Shown here in pieces: positions 31,464-42,245 of a stretch of 64,000 bases of DNA (position 1 is the stretch's first letter; every line of letters starts with the position of its first letter). The position numbers were made by a program, and so were the translations under genes. The notes below the pieces were generated by a model, which searched no databases, was not told the origin of the DNA, and saw only the letters and a list, made by a program, of their open reading frames with translations. The DNA is from Chryseobacterium cucumeris (GTDB lineage Bacteria; Bacteroidota; Bacteroidia; Flavobacteriales; Weeksellaceae), in contig NZ_LUVZ01000001.1 in the NCBI RefSeq assembly GCF_001593385.1, positions 248,001 through 312,000 on the forward strand. The letters are read 5' to 3'.

Positions 31464-32588
31464 CTATACAATGGTCGATTTTCCGATCTTAATATTTTCA
31501 AAATTGTAATAAGACTTTTCAGAATATCTGATATGATCGGCAATAAAGCTTCCCACTTCACTTGTGGAGTAATACTGTTTGCTATTAAGATCGATTGTGA
31601 CATACTTATTCTCAATAGCATGCTCTACCGACTGTCTTAATTTTTCGGCTGCGGTCTTTAAACCAAGATGATCCAGCATCATCGCCACACTTAAAATAGA
31701 AGCAACAGGATTGGCAATTCCTTTCCCTTTCGCCTGTGGATAAGATCCGTGAATAGGCTCAAACAAAGCATTATTCTCTCCTACTGAAGCAGATGGTAAT
31801 AATCCGATGGATCCTCCGATCACACTTGCTTCATCGGAAATAATATCACCAAACATATTTTCCGTTACAATGACATCAAAATGCTTAGGATTAAGGATCA
31901 GCTGCATGGCTGCGTTGTCCACAAACATATAATCAAGCTCTACATCCGGATATTCCGGTGCAATTTCCTGACACGTCTTTCTCCACAATCTTGACGTATC
32001 CAAAACATTGGCTTTATCGATAAGCGTAAGCTTTTTCTTTCTTTTCTGTGCTTCCTGAAACGCCATGTGCGCAATCGGAATAATATCTTCACGGCTGTAT
32101 TTGCAGACATCATAAGCGTAAGCACCTTCCGGATCTGTAAATTTTTCACCAAAATAGATTCCGCTTACCAGTTCTCTGAAAATCTGAATATCAGCACCTT
32201 CAATAATTTCTCTTTTCAATGGGCTTTTATCAATCAGAGAGGCATAGGTTTTTAAAGGACGGATATTGGCAAACAATCCTAACTCCTTGCGAAGTTTCAA
32301 TAATCCCTGTTCAGGTCTTACTTTCGCTTCCGGATTGTTATCAAAAACCGGATCACCAATAGCTCCGAACAGTACAGCATCAGACTCTTTACAGATTTTC
32401 AGCGTTTCTTCGGGCAAAGGATTTCCAGTTTTAAAAATAGCCTCTGCACCGATTAATCCATATTCAAAATGGAATTTACATTGAAAAGCTTCAGCAATAG
32501 CATCTAATATTTTAATGCTTTCACCGATGATTTCCGGGCCAATCCCATCTCCGGGAAGAACCGCGATTTTAAAATAATTGTCGCTCAT
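31464..32588 (-). CDS. leuB: 3-isopropylmalate dehydrogenase
   Basis: A 374-residue NAD-dependent decarboxylating dehydrogenase of leucine synthesis. The start [11 protein letters not shown], the substrate-binding [24 protein letters not shown], and the signature [25 protein letters not shown] are all intact. Length is normal. It is the last gene of the minus-strand leuA-leuC-leuD-leuB operon; its start overlaps the leuD stop by 20 bp, implying translational coupling. Confidence 0.96.
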   Translation of the reverse strand: MSDNYFKIAVLPGDGIGPEIIGESIKILDAIAEAFQCKFHFEYGLIGAEAIFKTGNPLPEETLKICKESDAVLFGAIGDPVFDNNPEAKVRPEQGLLKLRKELGLFANIRPLKTYASLIDKSPLKREIIEGADIQIFRELVSGIYFGEKFTDPEGAYAYDVCKYSREDIIPIAHMAFQEAQKRKKKLTLIDKANVLDTSRLWRKTCQEIAPEYPDVELDYMFVDNAAMQLILNPKHFDVIVTENMFGDIISDEASVIGGSIGLLPSASVGENNALFEPIHGSYPQAKGKGIANPVASILSVAMMLDHLGLKTAAEKLRQSVEHAIENKYVTIDLNSKQYYSTSEVGSFIADHIRYSEKSYYNFENIKIGKSTIV

Positions 32589-33177
32589 TTGCTTTTTGTG
32601 TTTTTAATTCAAATTCTGTGATCGTCTGCTTTCTGCTGATTAAAAAATCAATATCGTCATAGCCATTCAGCAGGCATATTTTTTTATAGGAATCAAGCTC
32701 AAAGGTTTCTGTGGTATCTTTAAAGCTGATGGACTGTAGTTCTACATCAATAGCGATTTCATTATCAGGATTTTCATTGATACCCTCTAAAATTTCTTTT
32801 AAAAATTCTTCGGAAACTTTTACAGGAAGAAGGCCGTTATTCAAAGCATTTCCTTTAAAGATATCCGCGAAATAACTTGAAACAATGACCTTGAATCCAT
32901 AATCCGTTAAAGACCAGGCAGCATGTTCACGACTACTCCCACAACCGAAATTATTTCCTGCAACAAGAATCTCACCACCGAATTTGGGATTGTTTAAAAC
33001 AAAGTCCGGATTAGGTTCCCCAGTATGAATATTGAACCTCCAGTCTCTGAACAGATTTTCTCCGAACCCTTTTCTGTCTATACTTTTCAGGAATCTTGCC
33101 GGAATAATCTGGTCTGTATCTATATTTTCTGCCGGCAGTGGAACTGCACGGGATTTTAAAACAACTAATTTTTGCAT
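32569..33177 (-). CDS. leuD: 3-isopropylmalate dehydratase small subunit
   Basis: A 202-residue swivel-domain subunit that pairs with LeuC. The loop [15 protein letters not shown] (about 76-90), which contacts substrate, is conserved, as is the N-terminal [15 protein letters not shown]. It lies between leuC (15 bp upstream) and leuB (overlapping). Confidence 0.96.
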   Translation of the reverse strand: MQKLVVLKSRAVPLPAENIDTDQIIPARFLKSIDRKGFGENLFRDWRFNIHTGEPNPDFVLNNPKFGGEILVAGNNFGCGSSREHAAWSLTDYGFKVIVSSYFADIFKGNALNNGLLPVKVSEEFLKEILEGINENPDNEIAIDVELQSISFKDTTETFELDSYKKICLLNGYDDIDFLISRKQTITEFELKTQKANERQLF

Positions 33178-33192
33178 TTACTTTTAATCTGT

Positions 33193-34581
33193 TTAGTTTA
33201 AACTTTCAAAAGCTGATATTTTACCTTCTATGGCTGCTTTTGCTGCAGTAAGCGGGCTGGCAAGAATTGTCCTTGAGCCTTGTCCCTGTCTGCCTTCAAA
33301 GTTTCTGTTGGAAGTGGAAACACAATATTCTCCTTCCGGGATTTTATCATCATTCATCGCCAGACATGCCGAACATCCCGGCTGACGAATCTGAAATCCT
33401 GCATCACTGAATATTTTATCCAAACCTTCCTCATAAATCTGTTTAACCACCTGCTGAGATCCGGGAACAATCAGTGCTTTTACAGCCTCAGATTTGCTTT
33501 TCCCTTTAATATACTGGGCTGCAGAACGGAAATCTTCTATTCTTGCATTGGTACAGCTTCCTATGAACACATAATTAACTTTGATACTGTTAACTGCCTG
33601 TCCGGCTTCCAGTCCCATATATTGTAAAGCTTTCTCTTCAGATTCATTTTGCGGTGCCGGAATCACTTCACGGATTGAAATCCCCATTCCCGGATTAGTA
33701 CCGTAGGTAATCATAGGATAAATATCTGCAGCATCAAAGCTGAGTTCCTGATCAAAAACAGCGCCTTCATCTGTTTTCAAGGTTCTCCAATAGGCTACTT
33801 TTTCATTCCAGTCTTCTCCTTCCGGGGCGAATTTTCTTCCCTTTACGTATTCAAAAGTAGTTTCATCCGGAGCAATCATTCCGCCTCTCGCACCCATTTC
33901 AATACTCATGTTGCAGACCGTCATTCTTCCTTCCATTGACATTTCTTCGAAGACATTACCTGCATATTCGCAGAAATATCCTGTTCCGCCGTCTGTTCCT
34001 ATTTTTGAAATGATATAAAGAATCACATCTTTAGGCTGAACATTTTCGTTTAATTTGCCATTGACGGTAATTCTCATTGATTTCGGCTTGTTCAGAAATA
34101 AACACTGGCTGGCAAATACCTGAGCCACCTGGCTGGTTCCAATCCCAAAGGCAATTGATCCAAATGCCCCATGCGTAGAGGTATGGCTGTCACCACACAC
34201 AATACTCATGCCCGGCTGGGTAATTCCTAATTCCGGAGCGATGATATGAACAATCCCCTGATATTGATGTCCCAATCCGAAAAGTTCAATATTATTTTTT
34301 TTACAGTTTTCTGTAAGCTGTTCTACCTGATTTCTTGAAAGATCATCTTTAATAGGCTGATCCTGATGCAAGGTAGGTACATTGTGATCCGCAGTCGCAA
34401 CAATCTGTTCAGGTCTGAAGATTTCCAGATTTCTGGATTCAAGTTCTGCGAAAGCCTGAGGGCTTGTTACCTCATGAATAAGATGTTTATCGATATAAAT
34501 GATCTGAGGTCCGTCAGGAATGGTTTCTACCACATGAGCGTCCCATACTTTATCAAAAAGTGTCTTTTTACTGTTGTTCAT
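33193..34581 (-). CDS. leuC: 3-isopropylmalate dehydratase large subunit
   Basis: A 462-residue aconitase-family subunit isomerising 2- to 3-isopropylmalate. The [4Fe-4S] Cys residues are in [14 protein letters not shown] (about 340-353) and [14 protein letters not shown] (about 400-413). [13 protein letters not shown] near residue 128 is the usual substrate motif. The family N-terminus [12 protein letters not shown] supports the start. Confidence 0.96.
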   Translation of the reverse strand: MNNSKKTLFDKVWDAHVVETIPDGPQIIYIDKHLIHEVTSPQAFAELESRNLEIFRPEQIVATADHNVPTLHQDQPIKDDLSRNQVEQLTENCKKNNIELFGLGHQYQGIVHIIAPELGITQPGMSIVCGDSHTSTHGAFGSIAFGIGTSQVAQVFASQCLFLNKPKSMRITVNGKLNENVQPKDVILYIISKIGTDGGTGYFCEYAGNVFEEMSMEGRMTVCNMSIEMGARGGMIAPDETTFEYVKGRKFAPEGEDWNEKVAYWRTLKTDEGAVFDQELSFDAADIYPMITYGTNPGMGISIREVIPAPQNESEEKALQYMGLEAGQAVNSIKVNYVFIGSCTNARIEDFRSAAQYIKGKSKSEAVKALIVPGSQQVVKQIYEEGLDKIFSDAGFQIRQPGCSACLAMNDDKIPEGEYCVSTSNRNFEGRQGQGSRTILASPLTAAKAAIEGKISAFESLN

Positions 34582-34611
34582 TGTTTACTTTATCTTGATT
34601 TTAAATCAAAC

Positions 34612-35775
34612 CTATCCTATTTTTCTGGCGAAAGAATCCATCATAACACTCAGATCATCGTTGTCTATTTCTTTTTTAAGGTCAGCGATTTTCAAAAATT
34701 CCTGATACAGATAATCAAGTTCATTTTTGGTAACCTCATAACCGATATGCTTGAAACGGTAAGCCAATGCTGAACGTCCGCTTCTGGCAGTAAGAATGAT
34801 TGAAGAGGCATTCACGCCTACTTCTGCAGGATCTATGATTTCATATGTTTCCCTGTTTTTAATGACTCCGTCCTGATGAATTCCTGAGCTGTGAGCAAAG
34901 GCATTAGCTCCTACAATAGCTTTGTTGGGTTGCACAGACATTCCCATCAGATCAGATACCATTGCGCTCATTTCATTCAGCATTCTGGAATTCACATCAG
35001 TATGCAGATTCAGATTTTTATGCTGTTTTAAAATCATGACGACTTCTTCCAGCGCTGTATTACCCGCTCTTTCTCCCAATCCGTTGATTGTACATTCAAT
35101 CTGGCGGGCTCCATTAATTGCTCCGGCAATAGAATTGGCAGTAGCCAGTCCCAGATCGTTATGGCAATGACATGAAAGCACTGCTTTTTCAATTCCCTTT
35201 ACGTTTTCTTTCAGATATTTTATTTTCTGACCATACTCTTCCGGCAGGCAATATCCCGTGGTATCAGGAATATTCAGGACAGTTGCTCCTGCTTTGATCA
35301 CGGCTTCACACACTCGCGCCAGATATTCATTATCCGTTCTTCCTGCATCTTCAGCATAAAATTCAACGTCTTCAACATATGTTTTCGCATATTTTACTGC
35401 TTCTGCTGCTCTCTCAATAATATCCTCTCTTGTTGAGTTGAATTTGTATTTAATATGAGAATCCGAAGTCCCGATTCCTGTGTGGATTCTTGGTTTCTTT
35501 GCCAACTTCAGCGCTTCTGCTGCTACATCAATATCTTTTTTGTTCGCTCTTGTGAGTCCGCATACCTTTGCATTTTTCACCAGTTTTGAAATTTCTGAAA
35601 CTGATTCAAAATCTCCCGGGCTGGAAATCGGGAATCCTGCTTCAATGATATCAATTCCTAATTCGTCAAGCCTTTCAGCAATAATCAGCTTCTGTTCCGT
35701 ATTCAGTTTACATCCCGGAACCTGCTCCCCATCTCTCAGTGTCGTATCAAATATTTCGATTTTTTCGGAATTCAT
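34612..35775 (-). CDS. leuA: 2-isopropylmalate synthase, short form
   Basis: A 387-residue DRE-TIM metallolyase condensing acetyl-CoA with 2-oxoisovalerate. It has [13 protein letters not shown] at the N-terminus, the metal-binding [13 protein letters not shown], and the [15 protein letters not shown] signature. The C-terminal tail after the catalytic barrel is only about 100 residues, so the full leucine-binding regulatory domain of the 520-residue enzymes is absent. Feedback control may therefore differ. It heads leuACDB and is divergent from a helical-repeat gene; a minus-strand TAGTTTTGA box lies at 35803-35811. Confidence 0.92.
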   Translation of the reverse strand: MNSEKIEIFDTTLRDGEQVPGCKLNTEQKLIIAERLDELGIDIIEAGFPISSPGDFESVSEISKLVKNAKVCGLTRANKKDIDVAAEALKLAKKPRIHTGIGTSDSHIKYKFNSTREDIIERAAEAVKYAKTYVEDVEFYAEDAGRTDNEYLARVCEAVIKAGATVLNIPDTTGYCLPEEYGQKIKYLKENVKGIEKAVLSCHCHNDLGLATANSIAGAINGARQIECTINGLGERAGNTALEEVVMILKQHKNLNLHTDVNSRMLNEMSAMVSDLMGMSVQPNKAIVGANAFAHSSGIHQDGVIKNRETYEIIDPAEVGVNASSIILTARSGRSALAYRFKHIGYEVTKNELDYLYQEFLKIADLKKEIDNDDLSVMMDSFARKIG

Positions 35776-35802
35776 AAGTGAAGTTTTTTACTTAATTTTG
35801 GC

Positions 35803-35811
35803 TCAAAACTA
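35803..35811 (-). promoter_or_regulatory. -7 box of the leuACDB operon
   Basis: The minus strand reads TAGTTTTGA (TAnnTTTG), 27 bp before the leuA ATG. No leader-peptide ORF with Leu codons or attenuator hairpin was seen between it and leuA. Confidence 0.45.
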
Positions 35812-35923
35812 CAGCTTGCGATATTTTTTTATTTTCACTTTTTCTGAAAATTACAATATTCAACAGCTTAAAAAACAATTGTATTTATTTATTAATCAAT
35901 AATTTAATTCCTTAAAATTTACA

Positions 35924-37468
35924 ATGGCAGAATTGCAGAAAGATTTTTTGTTTGTATTGGTAAAGTCATTGACCACCTCTGAAAAAAGACAGTTTAAACT
36001 CTACGTAAACCGTCTCGGAATTAACGTAGATGCCAAATTTCTATTGTTATTTTCTGAGATGGACAAGATGAAAGAATATGACGAAAGTACTATTATTGAA
36101 AAAAAAATATCTACAAAACAACAGCTTTCTAATCTTAAGGCTCATCTTTACAAGCAGATTTTGGTGAGTCTCCGTATGAACCCGAGTCATCAGAATTATA
36201 GAATCCAGCTTCGCGAACAGTTAGATTTTGCCAATATCCTCTATCAGAAAGGACTTTATAAGCAGGCTTTAAAGATATTAGACAAAACCAAGCAGACAGC
36301 ATTGGAACTGGATGAAAAGAGTATTGCTTCGGAGATCATAGATCTTGAAAAAGTAATTGAATCACAATTCATTACACGAAGTATTGAAGGTCGTGCCGAA
36401 GAGCTTATCAAGCAGTCTCAGGAGATCAGTAAACAAAACCGTTATACAACAAAATTATCCAATCTTTCGTTGAAATTATATAGCGAAATGCTGACCCATG
36501 GTTATGTAAAAAACGATGCAGACCGGCAGGAAGTTATGGATATTTTTAACGCAGAGATTAAAAGTATTAACCCGGAGAAGCTGAATTTTACGGAAAAATT
36601 ATGGTATTACAAAGCCCATGTCTGGAAAAACCAGCTTTTACAGGACTATAAATATACCTTGAAATATGCTTATCAATGGGTCGATCTTTTTCACAAGAAA
36701 CCTGAAATGATCTATAGCCATCCTGTCTGGTATATCAAAGGGAATACGTATTTGCTGAAAATTTTGTTTTTATACGGAAATATTGATATTCTGGAGGAAC
36801 ATTTCGAGAACTTCAATACAATGGTTCATTCGGAGAATTTTGTTCAGAATGAGAACCTTCAGTCTCTTATTTTTCTTACTCAGTACAATACGCTGATGAA
36901 TATTCACTTTGTAAAAGGAGAATTCTTCACAGGAACCAAACTTATTCCTGAAGTGGAATTAAAAATGGAAAAGCTCAGAGAGAGGATTGATGAGCACCAT
37001 TTTATGATTCTTTACCTTAAAATGGCCGCCATGTTCTTCGGAAGTAAAATGTTTGAAAAGTCCATTGAATATTCTATGAGGATTATAGAATCCAAAGGAA
37101 ATGTACAGGAAGACCTCTTGTTCCATACAAGAATTCTGATCTTAATGGCAAAATATGAGTCTGGCAATGATGAAGATTATGATGAATTTATTGCTTCTAC
37201 TTTGAAATTTGCGAAGAAAATGAAAAAACCGGAAGAATTCCATTTTGAAAGCATTCAGTTTTTTAAGAACCTGAATAATCAAATCCCGGATCAGAGACAA
37301 AAAGCTTTTGAAAGCTTTGATAAAAAGCTGGAAGAATATTCCAATAATGAATATTATAGACGTTCATTATTCTATATTGACATCCACGGATGGATTAAAT
37401 CCAAAGTTCAGAATGTGGACGTAATTGAGATTATCAAGCAGAAAGTAAAGTATAAAAGAAAGCATTAA
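35924..37468 (+). CDS. Conserved helical-repeat (TPR-like) protein
   Basis: A 514-residue cytoplasmic, almost all-helical protein without signal peptide or membrane segment. Residues about 95-350 have TPR-like spacing (ANILYQKGLYKQALKILDK, FFGSKMFEKSIEYSMRIIE). The N-terminus KSLTTSEKRQFKLYVNRLG is a distinctive conserved-looking block. It reads like a protein widespread in Flavobacteriia and unnamed. It is divergent from leuA and monocistronic. No function is assigned. Confidence 0.8.
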   Translation: MAELQKDFLFVLVKSLTTSEKRQFKLYVNRLGINVDAKFLLLFSEMDKMKEYDESTIIEKKISTKQQLSNLKAHLYKQILVSLRMNPSHQNYRIQLREQLDFANILYQKGLYKQALKILDKTKQTALELDEKSIASEIIDLEKVIESQFITRSIEGRAEELIKQSQEISKQNRYTTKLSNLSLKLYSEMLTHGYVKNDADRQEVMDIFNAEIKSINPEKLNFTEKLWYYKAHVWKNQLLQDYKYTLKYAYQWVDLFHKKPEMIYSHPVWYIKGNTYLLKILFLYGNIDILEEHFENFNTMVHSENFVQNENLQSLIFLTQYNTLMNIHFVKGEFFTGTKLIPEVELKMEKLRERIDEHHFMILYLKMAAMFFGSKMFEKSIEYSMRIIESKGNVQEDLLFHTRILILMAKYESGNDEDYDEFIASTLKFAKKMKKPEEFHFESIQFFKNLNNQIPDQRQKAFESFDKKLEEYSNNEYYRRSLFYIDIHGWIKSKVQNVDVIEIIKQKVKYKRKH

Positions 37469-37575
37469 ATAAGAATATATAATAATATATTTTTCAATAA
37501 TTTACAATGTTTTATTTCATGTAAAATAAAACATCAAAAAACATTTTTTAATATAATCTTTTATAGATTTAGGTA

Positions 37576-37608
37576 TTAACAGGTCGCTCCTCCGGAGCGA
37601 CCTGTTAA
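37576..37608. repeat. Perfect 15-bp palindrome with TAACAGGT core
   Basis: TTAACAGGTCGCTCC-TCC-GGAGCGACCTGTTAA forms a strong hairpin between convergent genes, but without a T tract on either side. It shares the TAACAGGT/ACCTGTTA ends with the palindrome at 19789-19813. It may act as a transcription block or mRNA-stabilising hairpin. Confidence 0.55.
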
Positions 37609-37637
37609 TTATGCTGTGATGTAATCGGATGATGATT

Positions 37638-38612
37638 TTATTTATACATCTTCTTTATAAAATTCAATGCATTTTTATGGCTGATTTTTTCCATCAGTTC
37701 ATGTGAAAAACGCTTCTCAATTTCTTTATTGATAGCATTAAATGCAGATGCATCATCATATCCTTTAAAGAAAAATGGATGACGGGATTTATCAGGATGG
37801 TTTTTACAGAAGAAAAAATCGGCACCATACGCAACTGCATCTTCTCCGCCCAAATCAAGGCCGTACTGAATATGTTCATATAACATTTCCGGATTTGTAT
37901 CATCGACACAATTGCGGATAAAATTGAGTCCGATCAGCCCTTTTCTTTTAATCACTTCTTTCGCCAGTTCATCGGGAAGATTTCTCTTTTTATCATGTAC
38001 CTGTCTGTAGTTGGAATGGCTTGCGATAACAGGAATTTTGTAGTTTCTCTGATCAATATAATTAAGAATTCCATAGGCAAGCTGATCACTGGTGTGGGCA
38101 AGATCAATAGCAATGTTTTTTTCTGAGAAATAGTCAAGCAAGACTTTTCCGTCATCTTTCAACCCTACATCGGAATTATTCCCTCCTCCAAAGCGGTTTT
38201 CAGTATGATGGGTTATTCCAAGGTAAAGAATTCGTTGTGTTTTTTCAATGATCGCTTCCAGATTTTTAAAACCCGTTTCCAAAGTGTCATCTTCGCCACA
38301 GAAGCCGGATGCATTTTCAATAGAAGCGATAACTCCTACTTTGCCTATATTTTCAGGATTTTTATAATTGTTACCATCGAATAAGAAAAAACTTTCATTT
38401 TGCAGGAGATCTGAAAATATTTCGCTCTGTTTTACTCCGTAAGCAGTACTATTTTGCCCTGTCGCGGAGTATATAGCCATCACCTGAAGCTTTACATTTC
38501 CTTCTTTTAAATAAGGAAGTGAGCATCCAAGTTCTTTGTCGTTAATTAATGAACCCGGCTCCAGCAAATAGCATAATAAATCGCAGTGAAGGTCAACATT
38601 TATAGCATTCAT
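37638..38612 (-). CDS. Membrane dipeptidase-type (M19) peptidase
   Basis: A 324-residue member of the M19/renal dipeptidase family (amidohydrolase-fold zinc enzymes). Metal ligands are expected in VDLHCDL (H and D near residues 8-10), a Glu in VIASIENASG, and His in DLAHTSD and ASHSNYR, followed by HDKKRNLPDEL, which matches the family R/N/D substrate loop. No signal peptide is seen, so it is probably cytoplasmic despite the family name. It is monocistronic. Confidence 0.88.
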   Translation of the reverse strand: MNAINVDLHCDLLCYLLEPGSLINDKELGCSLPYLKEGNVKLQVMAIYSATGQNSTAYGVKQSEIFSDLLQNESFFLFDGNNYKNPENIGKVGVIASIENASGFCGEDDTLETGFKNLEAIIEKTQRILYLGITHHTENRFGGGNNSDVGLKDDGKVLLDYFSEKNIAIDLAHTSDQLAYGILNYIDQRNYKIPVIASHSNYRQVHDKKRNLPDELAKEVIKRKGLIGLNFIRNCVDDTNPEMLYEHIQYGLDLGGEDAVAYGADFFFCKNHPDKSRHPFFFKGYDDASAFNAINKEIEKRFSHELMEKISHKNALNFIKKMYK

Positions 38613-38822
38613 ATTAATTGTAATTAATTTGTTTTTAAAGACTTACAAATAGACTAAGTATCTTAATATTGATGTTATCTTGAATAAAAAATCAAAGGTA
38701 TTTTTCTATGAAAAACGAAATATGGAATTCAGTGAGACTAAAACCATCTGCATCTTTTACATTTTTAATATTAATTCTCATTCTAAATATATGCTAATAT
38801 AGTATTTTATCTAAAAATTCCG

Positions 38823-38831
38823 TATTTTTGC
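38823..38831 (+). promoter_or_regulatory. -7 box of thrS
   Basis: TATTTTTGC matches TAnnTTTG, 24 bp before the thrS ATG. No TTTG at -33 was found. Confidence 0.45.
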
Positions 38832-38854
38832 ATCTTAAAATTTCTTAGTAAACA

Positions 38855-40774
38855 ATGATAAAAATTACACTTCCAGACAATAGTGTCAAAGAATTCGAGG
38901 GAGCAGTGACTCCCCTTGATGTGGCAAAATCTATAAGCGAGGGATTGGCTAGAAACACCATTTCCGCAATTGTTAATGACAAACAAGTAGAAACGACCAC
39001 ACCTATAACCACGGATTCTACGGTACAGCTTTTGACCTGGAATGATGATCTTGGAAAGAAGGCTTTCTGGCACTCTTCTGCCCACCTTCTGGCGCAGGCA
39101 ATCCTTGAGTTTTATCCTGATGCTAAGTTGACCATCGGTCCTGCTATCGAAAGCGGATTCTACTATGATGTAGATTTCGGGGATGAAAGTCTATCTGAAA
39201 AAGATTTTGAGAAGATTGAGAAAAAGATCCTGGAAAATGCAAAGAAAGGTTCTACTTTCTCTTTATATCCGGTTTCTAAAGAAGAAGCTTTGAAGACGTA
39301 TGCAGATAACCCTTACAAAGTGGAATTGATCTCTAATCTTAATGATGGGGAAATCACTTTTGTAACCCACGATAACTTCACAGATTTATGTCGTGGTGGT
39401 CACATTCCGAATACAGGAATCGTAAAAGCGGTTAAAATATTAAATGCAGCAGGAGCTTACTGGAGAGGTAATGAAAAGAACCCACAATTAACAAGAGTAT
39501 ATGGTATTTCTTTCCCTAAGCAGAAAGATCTGACAGAATATCTAGAAAGATTGGAAGAAGCTAAAAGAAGAGATCACAGAAAATTAGGTAAAGAACTTGG
39601 AATCTTCGCATTCTCTGAAAAAGTAGGTGCAGGTTTACCACTTTGGCTGCCAAAAGGTACTGCTTTAAGAAGAAAACTGGAGAATTTCCTTTCTGATGCT
39701 CAGAAAAAAGGAGGTTATGAATTCGTTATGTCTCCACATATTGGAGCCAAAGAATTGTATGTAACTTCAGGACACTGGGATAAATATGGTGAAGACAGCT
39801 TCCAGCCGATTAAAACGCCGAACGAAGGAGAAGAATTTTTGCTGAAGCCGATGAACTGTCCTCACCACTGTGAAATTTACAAAACTTCACAATGGAGCTA
39901 CAGAGATTTGCCAAAAAGATATGCAGAATTCGGTACGGTATACAGATATGAGCAAAGTGGAGAGCTTCACGGTTTAACGAGAGTTCGTGGATTTACTCAG
40001 GATGATGCTCACTTATTCTGTACTCCGGATCAGCTTTCTGAAGAATTTGAAAAAGTAATTGATCTTACGTTGTATGTATTCAAATCTTTAGGGTTTGAAG
40101 ATTTTGTAACTCAGGTTTCATTAAGAGATCCTGAAAACAAACAAAAGTATATCGGTTCTGATGAAAACTGGGAGAAAGCAGAAAGTGCGATCATCAATGC
40201 AGCTCAAAAGAAAGGGTTAAAAACAGTAGTAGAATACGGAGAAGCGGCATTCTACGGTCCGAAGCTTGACTTCATGGTGAAGGATGCTTTGGGAAGAAAA
40301 TGGCAGCTTGGAACGATTCAGGTAGACTATAACTTACCGGAAAGATTTGATCTTCATTATATCGGAAATGATAATGAAAAGCACAGACCGGTGATGATCC
40401 ACAGAGCACCTTTCGGTTCTATGGAGCGTTTTATCGCTATTCTGCTGGAAAACACTGCAGGTGATTTCCCGTTATGGCTGAGCCCGGATCAGTTTATTAT
40501 TCTACCAATCAGTGAAAAATATGTAGATTATTCAAAAAAAGTTTCACAATTTTTGGAAAATCACGATATTAGCGGTCAGATTGATGAAAGAAATGAGAAA
40601 ACAGGTAAAAAGATCCGTGATGCTGAATTGAAGAAAATTCCTTTCATGCTTGTTGTAGGAGAAAATGAAGAGAAAGAAGGCACGATTTCTGTAAGAAGAC
40701 GTGGAGAAGGAGATCTTGGAGTGATGAAGCTGGAGGATTTCGTTGCTTACTTCAAAAAAGAAGCAGCCATATAA
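38855..40774 (+). CDS. thrS: Threonyl-tRNA synthetase
   Basis: A 639-residue class II aminoacyl-tRNA synthetase. It has an N-terminal TGS domain (about 1-60), a second editing domain (about 65-235, including [11 protein letters not shown] and the CRGGHIP Cys/His motif), the catalytic core (about 240-535) with zinc ligands in [10 protein letters not shown] and motif 2 [17 protein letters not shown], and the anticodon-binding domain (about 540-639). It is followed by infC after about 114 bp containing an AT-rich repeat. Confidence 0.97.
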   Translation: MIKITLPDNSVKEFEGAVTPLDVAKSISEGLARNTISAIVNDKQVETTTPITTDSTVQLLTWNDDLGKKAFWHSSAHLLAQAILEFYPDAKLTIGPAIESGFYYDVDFGDESLSEKDFEKIEKKILENAKKGSTFSLYPVSKEEALKTYADNPYKVELISNLNDGEITFVTHDNFTDLCRGGHIPNTGIVKAVKILNAAGAYWRGNEKNPQLTRVYGISFPKQKDLTEYLERLEEAKRRDHRKLGKELGIFAFSEKVGAGLPLWLPKGTALRRKLENFLSDAQKKGGYEFVMSPHIGAKELYVTSGHWDKYGEDSFQPIKTPNEGEEFLLKPMNCPHHCEIYKTSQWSYRDLPKRYAEFGTVYRYEQSGELHGLTRVRGFTQDDAHLFCTPDQLSEEFEKVIDLTLYVFKSLGFEDFVTQVSLRDPENKQKYIGSDENWEKAESAIINAAQKKGLKTVVEYGEAAFYGPKLDFMVKDALGRKWQLGTIQVDYNLPERFDLHYIGNDNEKHRPVMIHRAPFGSMERFIAILLENTAGDFPLWLSPDQFIILPISEKYVDYSKKVSQFLENHDISGQIDERNEKTGKKIRDAELKKIPFMLVVGENEEKEGTISVRRRGEGDLGVMKLEDFVAYFKKEAAI

Positions 40775-40778
40775 CTTT

Positions 40779-40863
40779 TAAATTAAAAGATTGAAGGATT
40801 CAAAAATTTTAATAATTAACTGGAATCTTTTAATTTTAAATATTTAAATCAATTAAATTAAGT
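40779..40863. repeat. AT-rich AGATT-type intergenic repeat between thrS and infC
   Basis: An imperfect inverted repeat: TTTAAATTAAAAGATT (40777-40792) against GAATCTTTTAATTTTAAA (40823-40840). Its first 14 nt equal the start of the purC-purF gap element (17250-17263), and both end in AATTAAAT-rich tails. Confidence 0.45.
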
Positions 40864-40888
40864 AATTAACCAATAAAATTATAATACA

Positions 40889-41449
40889 ATAGCACAAAGA
40901 TTTAACAACAGGGGCCCACAGAGACGTCCGGTACAAGAGGACGCTCACTTGATCAACGATAAAATTCGTGTGAGAGAGCTTCGTTTAGTGGGCGATAACG
41001 TAGAGCCAGGAATTTATCCAATTGACAAAGCAAGACAAATTGCTGCAGAACAGGAATTGGATTTAGTAGTAATTTCTGACAAGGCAGAACCATTTATTGC
41101 AAGAGTATTGGAATACAAGAAATTCTTATACGAGCAAAAGAAAAAACAGAAGGAACTTAAAGCCAAGCAGGTAAAAGTGGTAGTAAAAGAGATCCGTTTC
41201 GGACCTCAGACTGATGATCACGATTACGAATTCAAAAAGAAGCATGCTGAAAAATTCCTTGAAGAAGGTTCTAAATTAAAAACCTACGTATTTTTTAAAG
41301 GACGTTCGATTATCTTTAAGGACCAGGGAGAAATTTTGCTTTTAAAACTTGCTCAGGAACTTGAGCATGTGGGTAAAGTAGACCAACTTCCTAAACTTGA
41401 AGGAAAAAGGATGATTATGATGATGAGTCCTAAAAAACCAGCAAAATAA
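40889..41449 (+). CDS. infC: Translation initiation factor IF-3, non-AUG (ATA) start
   Basis: A 186-residue IF-3 that binds the 30S subunit and proofreads initiator codons. It has the N-domain [19 protein letters not shown], a Lys/Glu linker ([19 protein letters not shown]) and the C-domain [18 protein letters not shown]. The frame is open upstream of a TTG at 40949, and the extension [19 protein letters not shown] is typical of IF-3 N-termini. The only sensible start there is ATA at 40889; a stop at 40874 bounds the frame. IF-3 genes commonly use rare start codons for autoregulation. Starting at TTG 40949 would give 166 residues. Confidence 0.85.
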   Translation: MAQRFNNRGPQRRPVQEDAHLINDKIRVRELRLVGDNVEPGIYPIDKARQIAAEQELDLVVISDKAEPFIARVLEYKKFLYEQKKKQKELKAKQVKVVVKEIRFGPQTDDHDYEFKKKHAEKFLEEGSKLKTYVFFKGRSIIFKDQGEILLLKLAQELEHVGKVDQLPKLEGKRMIMMMSPKKPAK

Positions 41450-41472
41450 TTAAGTCATTATTTTATATAAAG

Positions 41473-41500
41473 AAACCTCAAATTACTTTGAGGTTTTTTT
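41473..41500 (+). terminator. Terminator after infC
   Basis: AAACCTCAAA-TTAC-TTTGAGGTTT with a T7 tail. It separates infC from anything downstream, so rpmI-rplT is transcribed independently. Confidence 0.85.
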
Positions 41501-41544
41501 ATGCTTATATTTTAAGACAAGACTGTCCCGGGCTACTCTACGGC

Positions 41545-42087
41545 TTATCCCTCAAAATCTCCACAGTCATGTTCTGTGAAAAGCGGCAAAGCTTTTTTGG
41601 TGGTAAAATATTTTGATATTCTTTTGTTCTTTAACTCCAGTTTTTTGCCTTCTATCACAAGTTCGTAAACGGGTGCTTTATCTATTTGAGTTAAAATATA
41701 GGTTCTTTCCGGTGTTTTAAAGATCGTTTTGTTTTCTTCAATAGTGTATGAAAAATCATCAATTTCAAAAGTGTCTTTTTCATCACAGACGTTGGTCCAT
41801 CTGATCTGCTTCTTCGTTATAGAAAGACTGGCCAAATCGCATGAGTAACAGTTCCCGGAGAATTCTATCCCATATTTATCATGCACATTGGGGCTTTTAC
41901 TATTCAATACGTCAATAGGAACCAATGTTGAAAAATCAGCTGGAATTTCTACTGGTTCCGGTTGAGATGATGCCACTTCTTTTTGAGTATCCGGAGATGT
42001 ATTTGTTTCTGTTTTTTTGTCTGAAGAAGGTGAACAGGATGCTAATAAAGCAGTCACCATTGAAAGGCTGATTATTAAGTTTTTCAT
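41545..42087 (-). CDS. Lipoprotein of unknown function
   Basis: A 180-residue lipoprotein with signal MKNLIISLSMVTALLASC (lipid Cys 18), a Ser/Thr/Lys/Glu-rich linker to about residue 50, and a compact C-terminal domain with four Cys residues (GNCYSCDLAS, TNVCDEKD, HDCGDFEG) that may form disulfides. The start at 42087 is used because the signal peptide begins there. It is divergent from another lipoprotein gene. The domain is not recognised. Confidence 0.75.
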   Translation of the reverse strand: MKNLIISLSMVTALLASCSPSSDKKTETNTSPDTQKEVASSQPEPVEIPADFSTLVPIDVLNSKSPNVHDKYGIEFSGNCYSCDLASLSITKKQIRWTNVCDEKDTFEIDDFSYTIEENKTIFKTPERTYILTQIDKAPVYELVIEGKKLELKNKRISKYFTTKKALPLFTEHDCGDFEG

Positions 42088-42222
42088 TTTTATAAAGTAA
42101 ATTACAATATTGAGGTTTTCATTTTGTAAAATTCTCCAAAATCCATCGTTCAAAATATCCCTGTTTTCGGCCATTTATTCCCTATATCAGGTGGTTTTAT
42201 TGGCTATTGGTCCGAATACTGA

Positions 42223-42231
42223 TACATTTGC
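42223..42231 (+). promoter_or_regulatory. -7 box for the lipoprotein gene at 42246
   Basis: TACATTTGC matches TAnnTTTG, 15 bp before the ATG. It supports the downstream ATG rather than the longer frame from 42207. Confidence 0.45.
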
Positions 42232-42245
42232 GCAAAAATATAAAA

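Noticed and set aside
35776..35923. Leu-rich leader peptide or attenuator upstream of leuA
   Set aside because: No short ORF with Leu codons and no competing hairpins; only a -7 box and AT-rich sequence.
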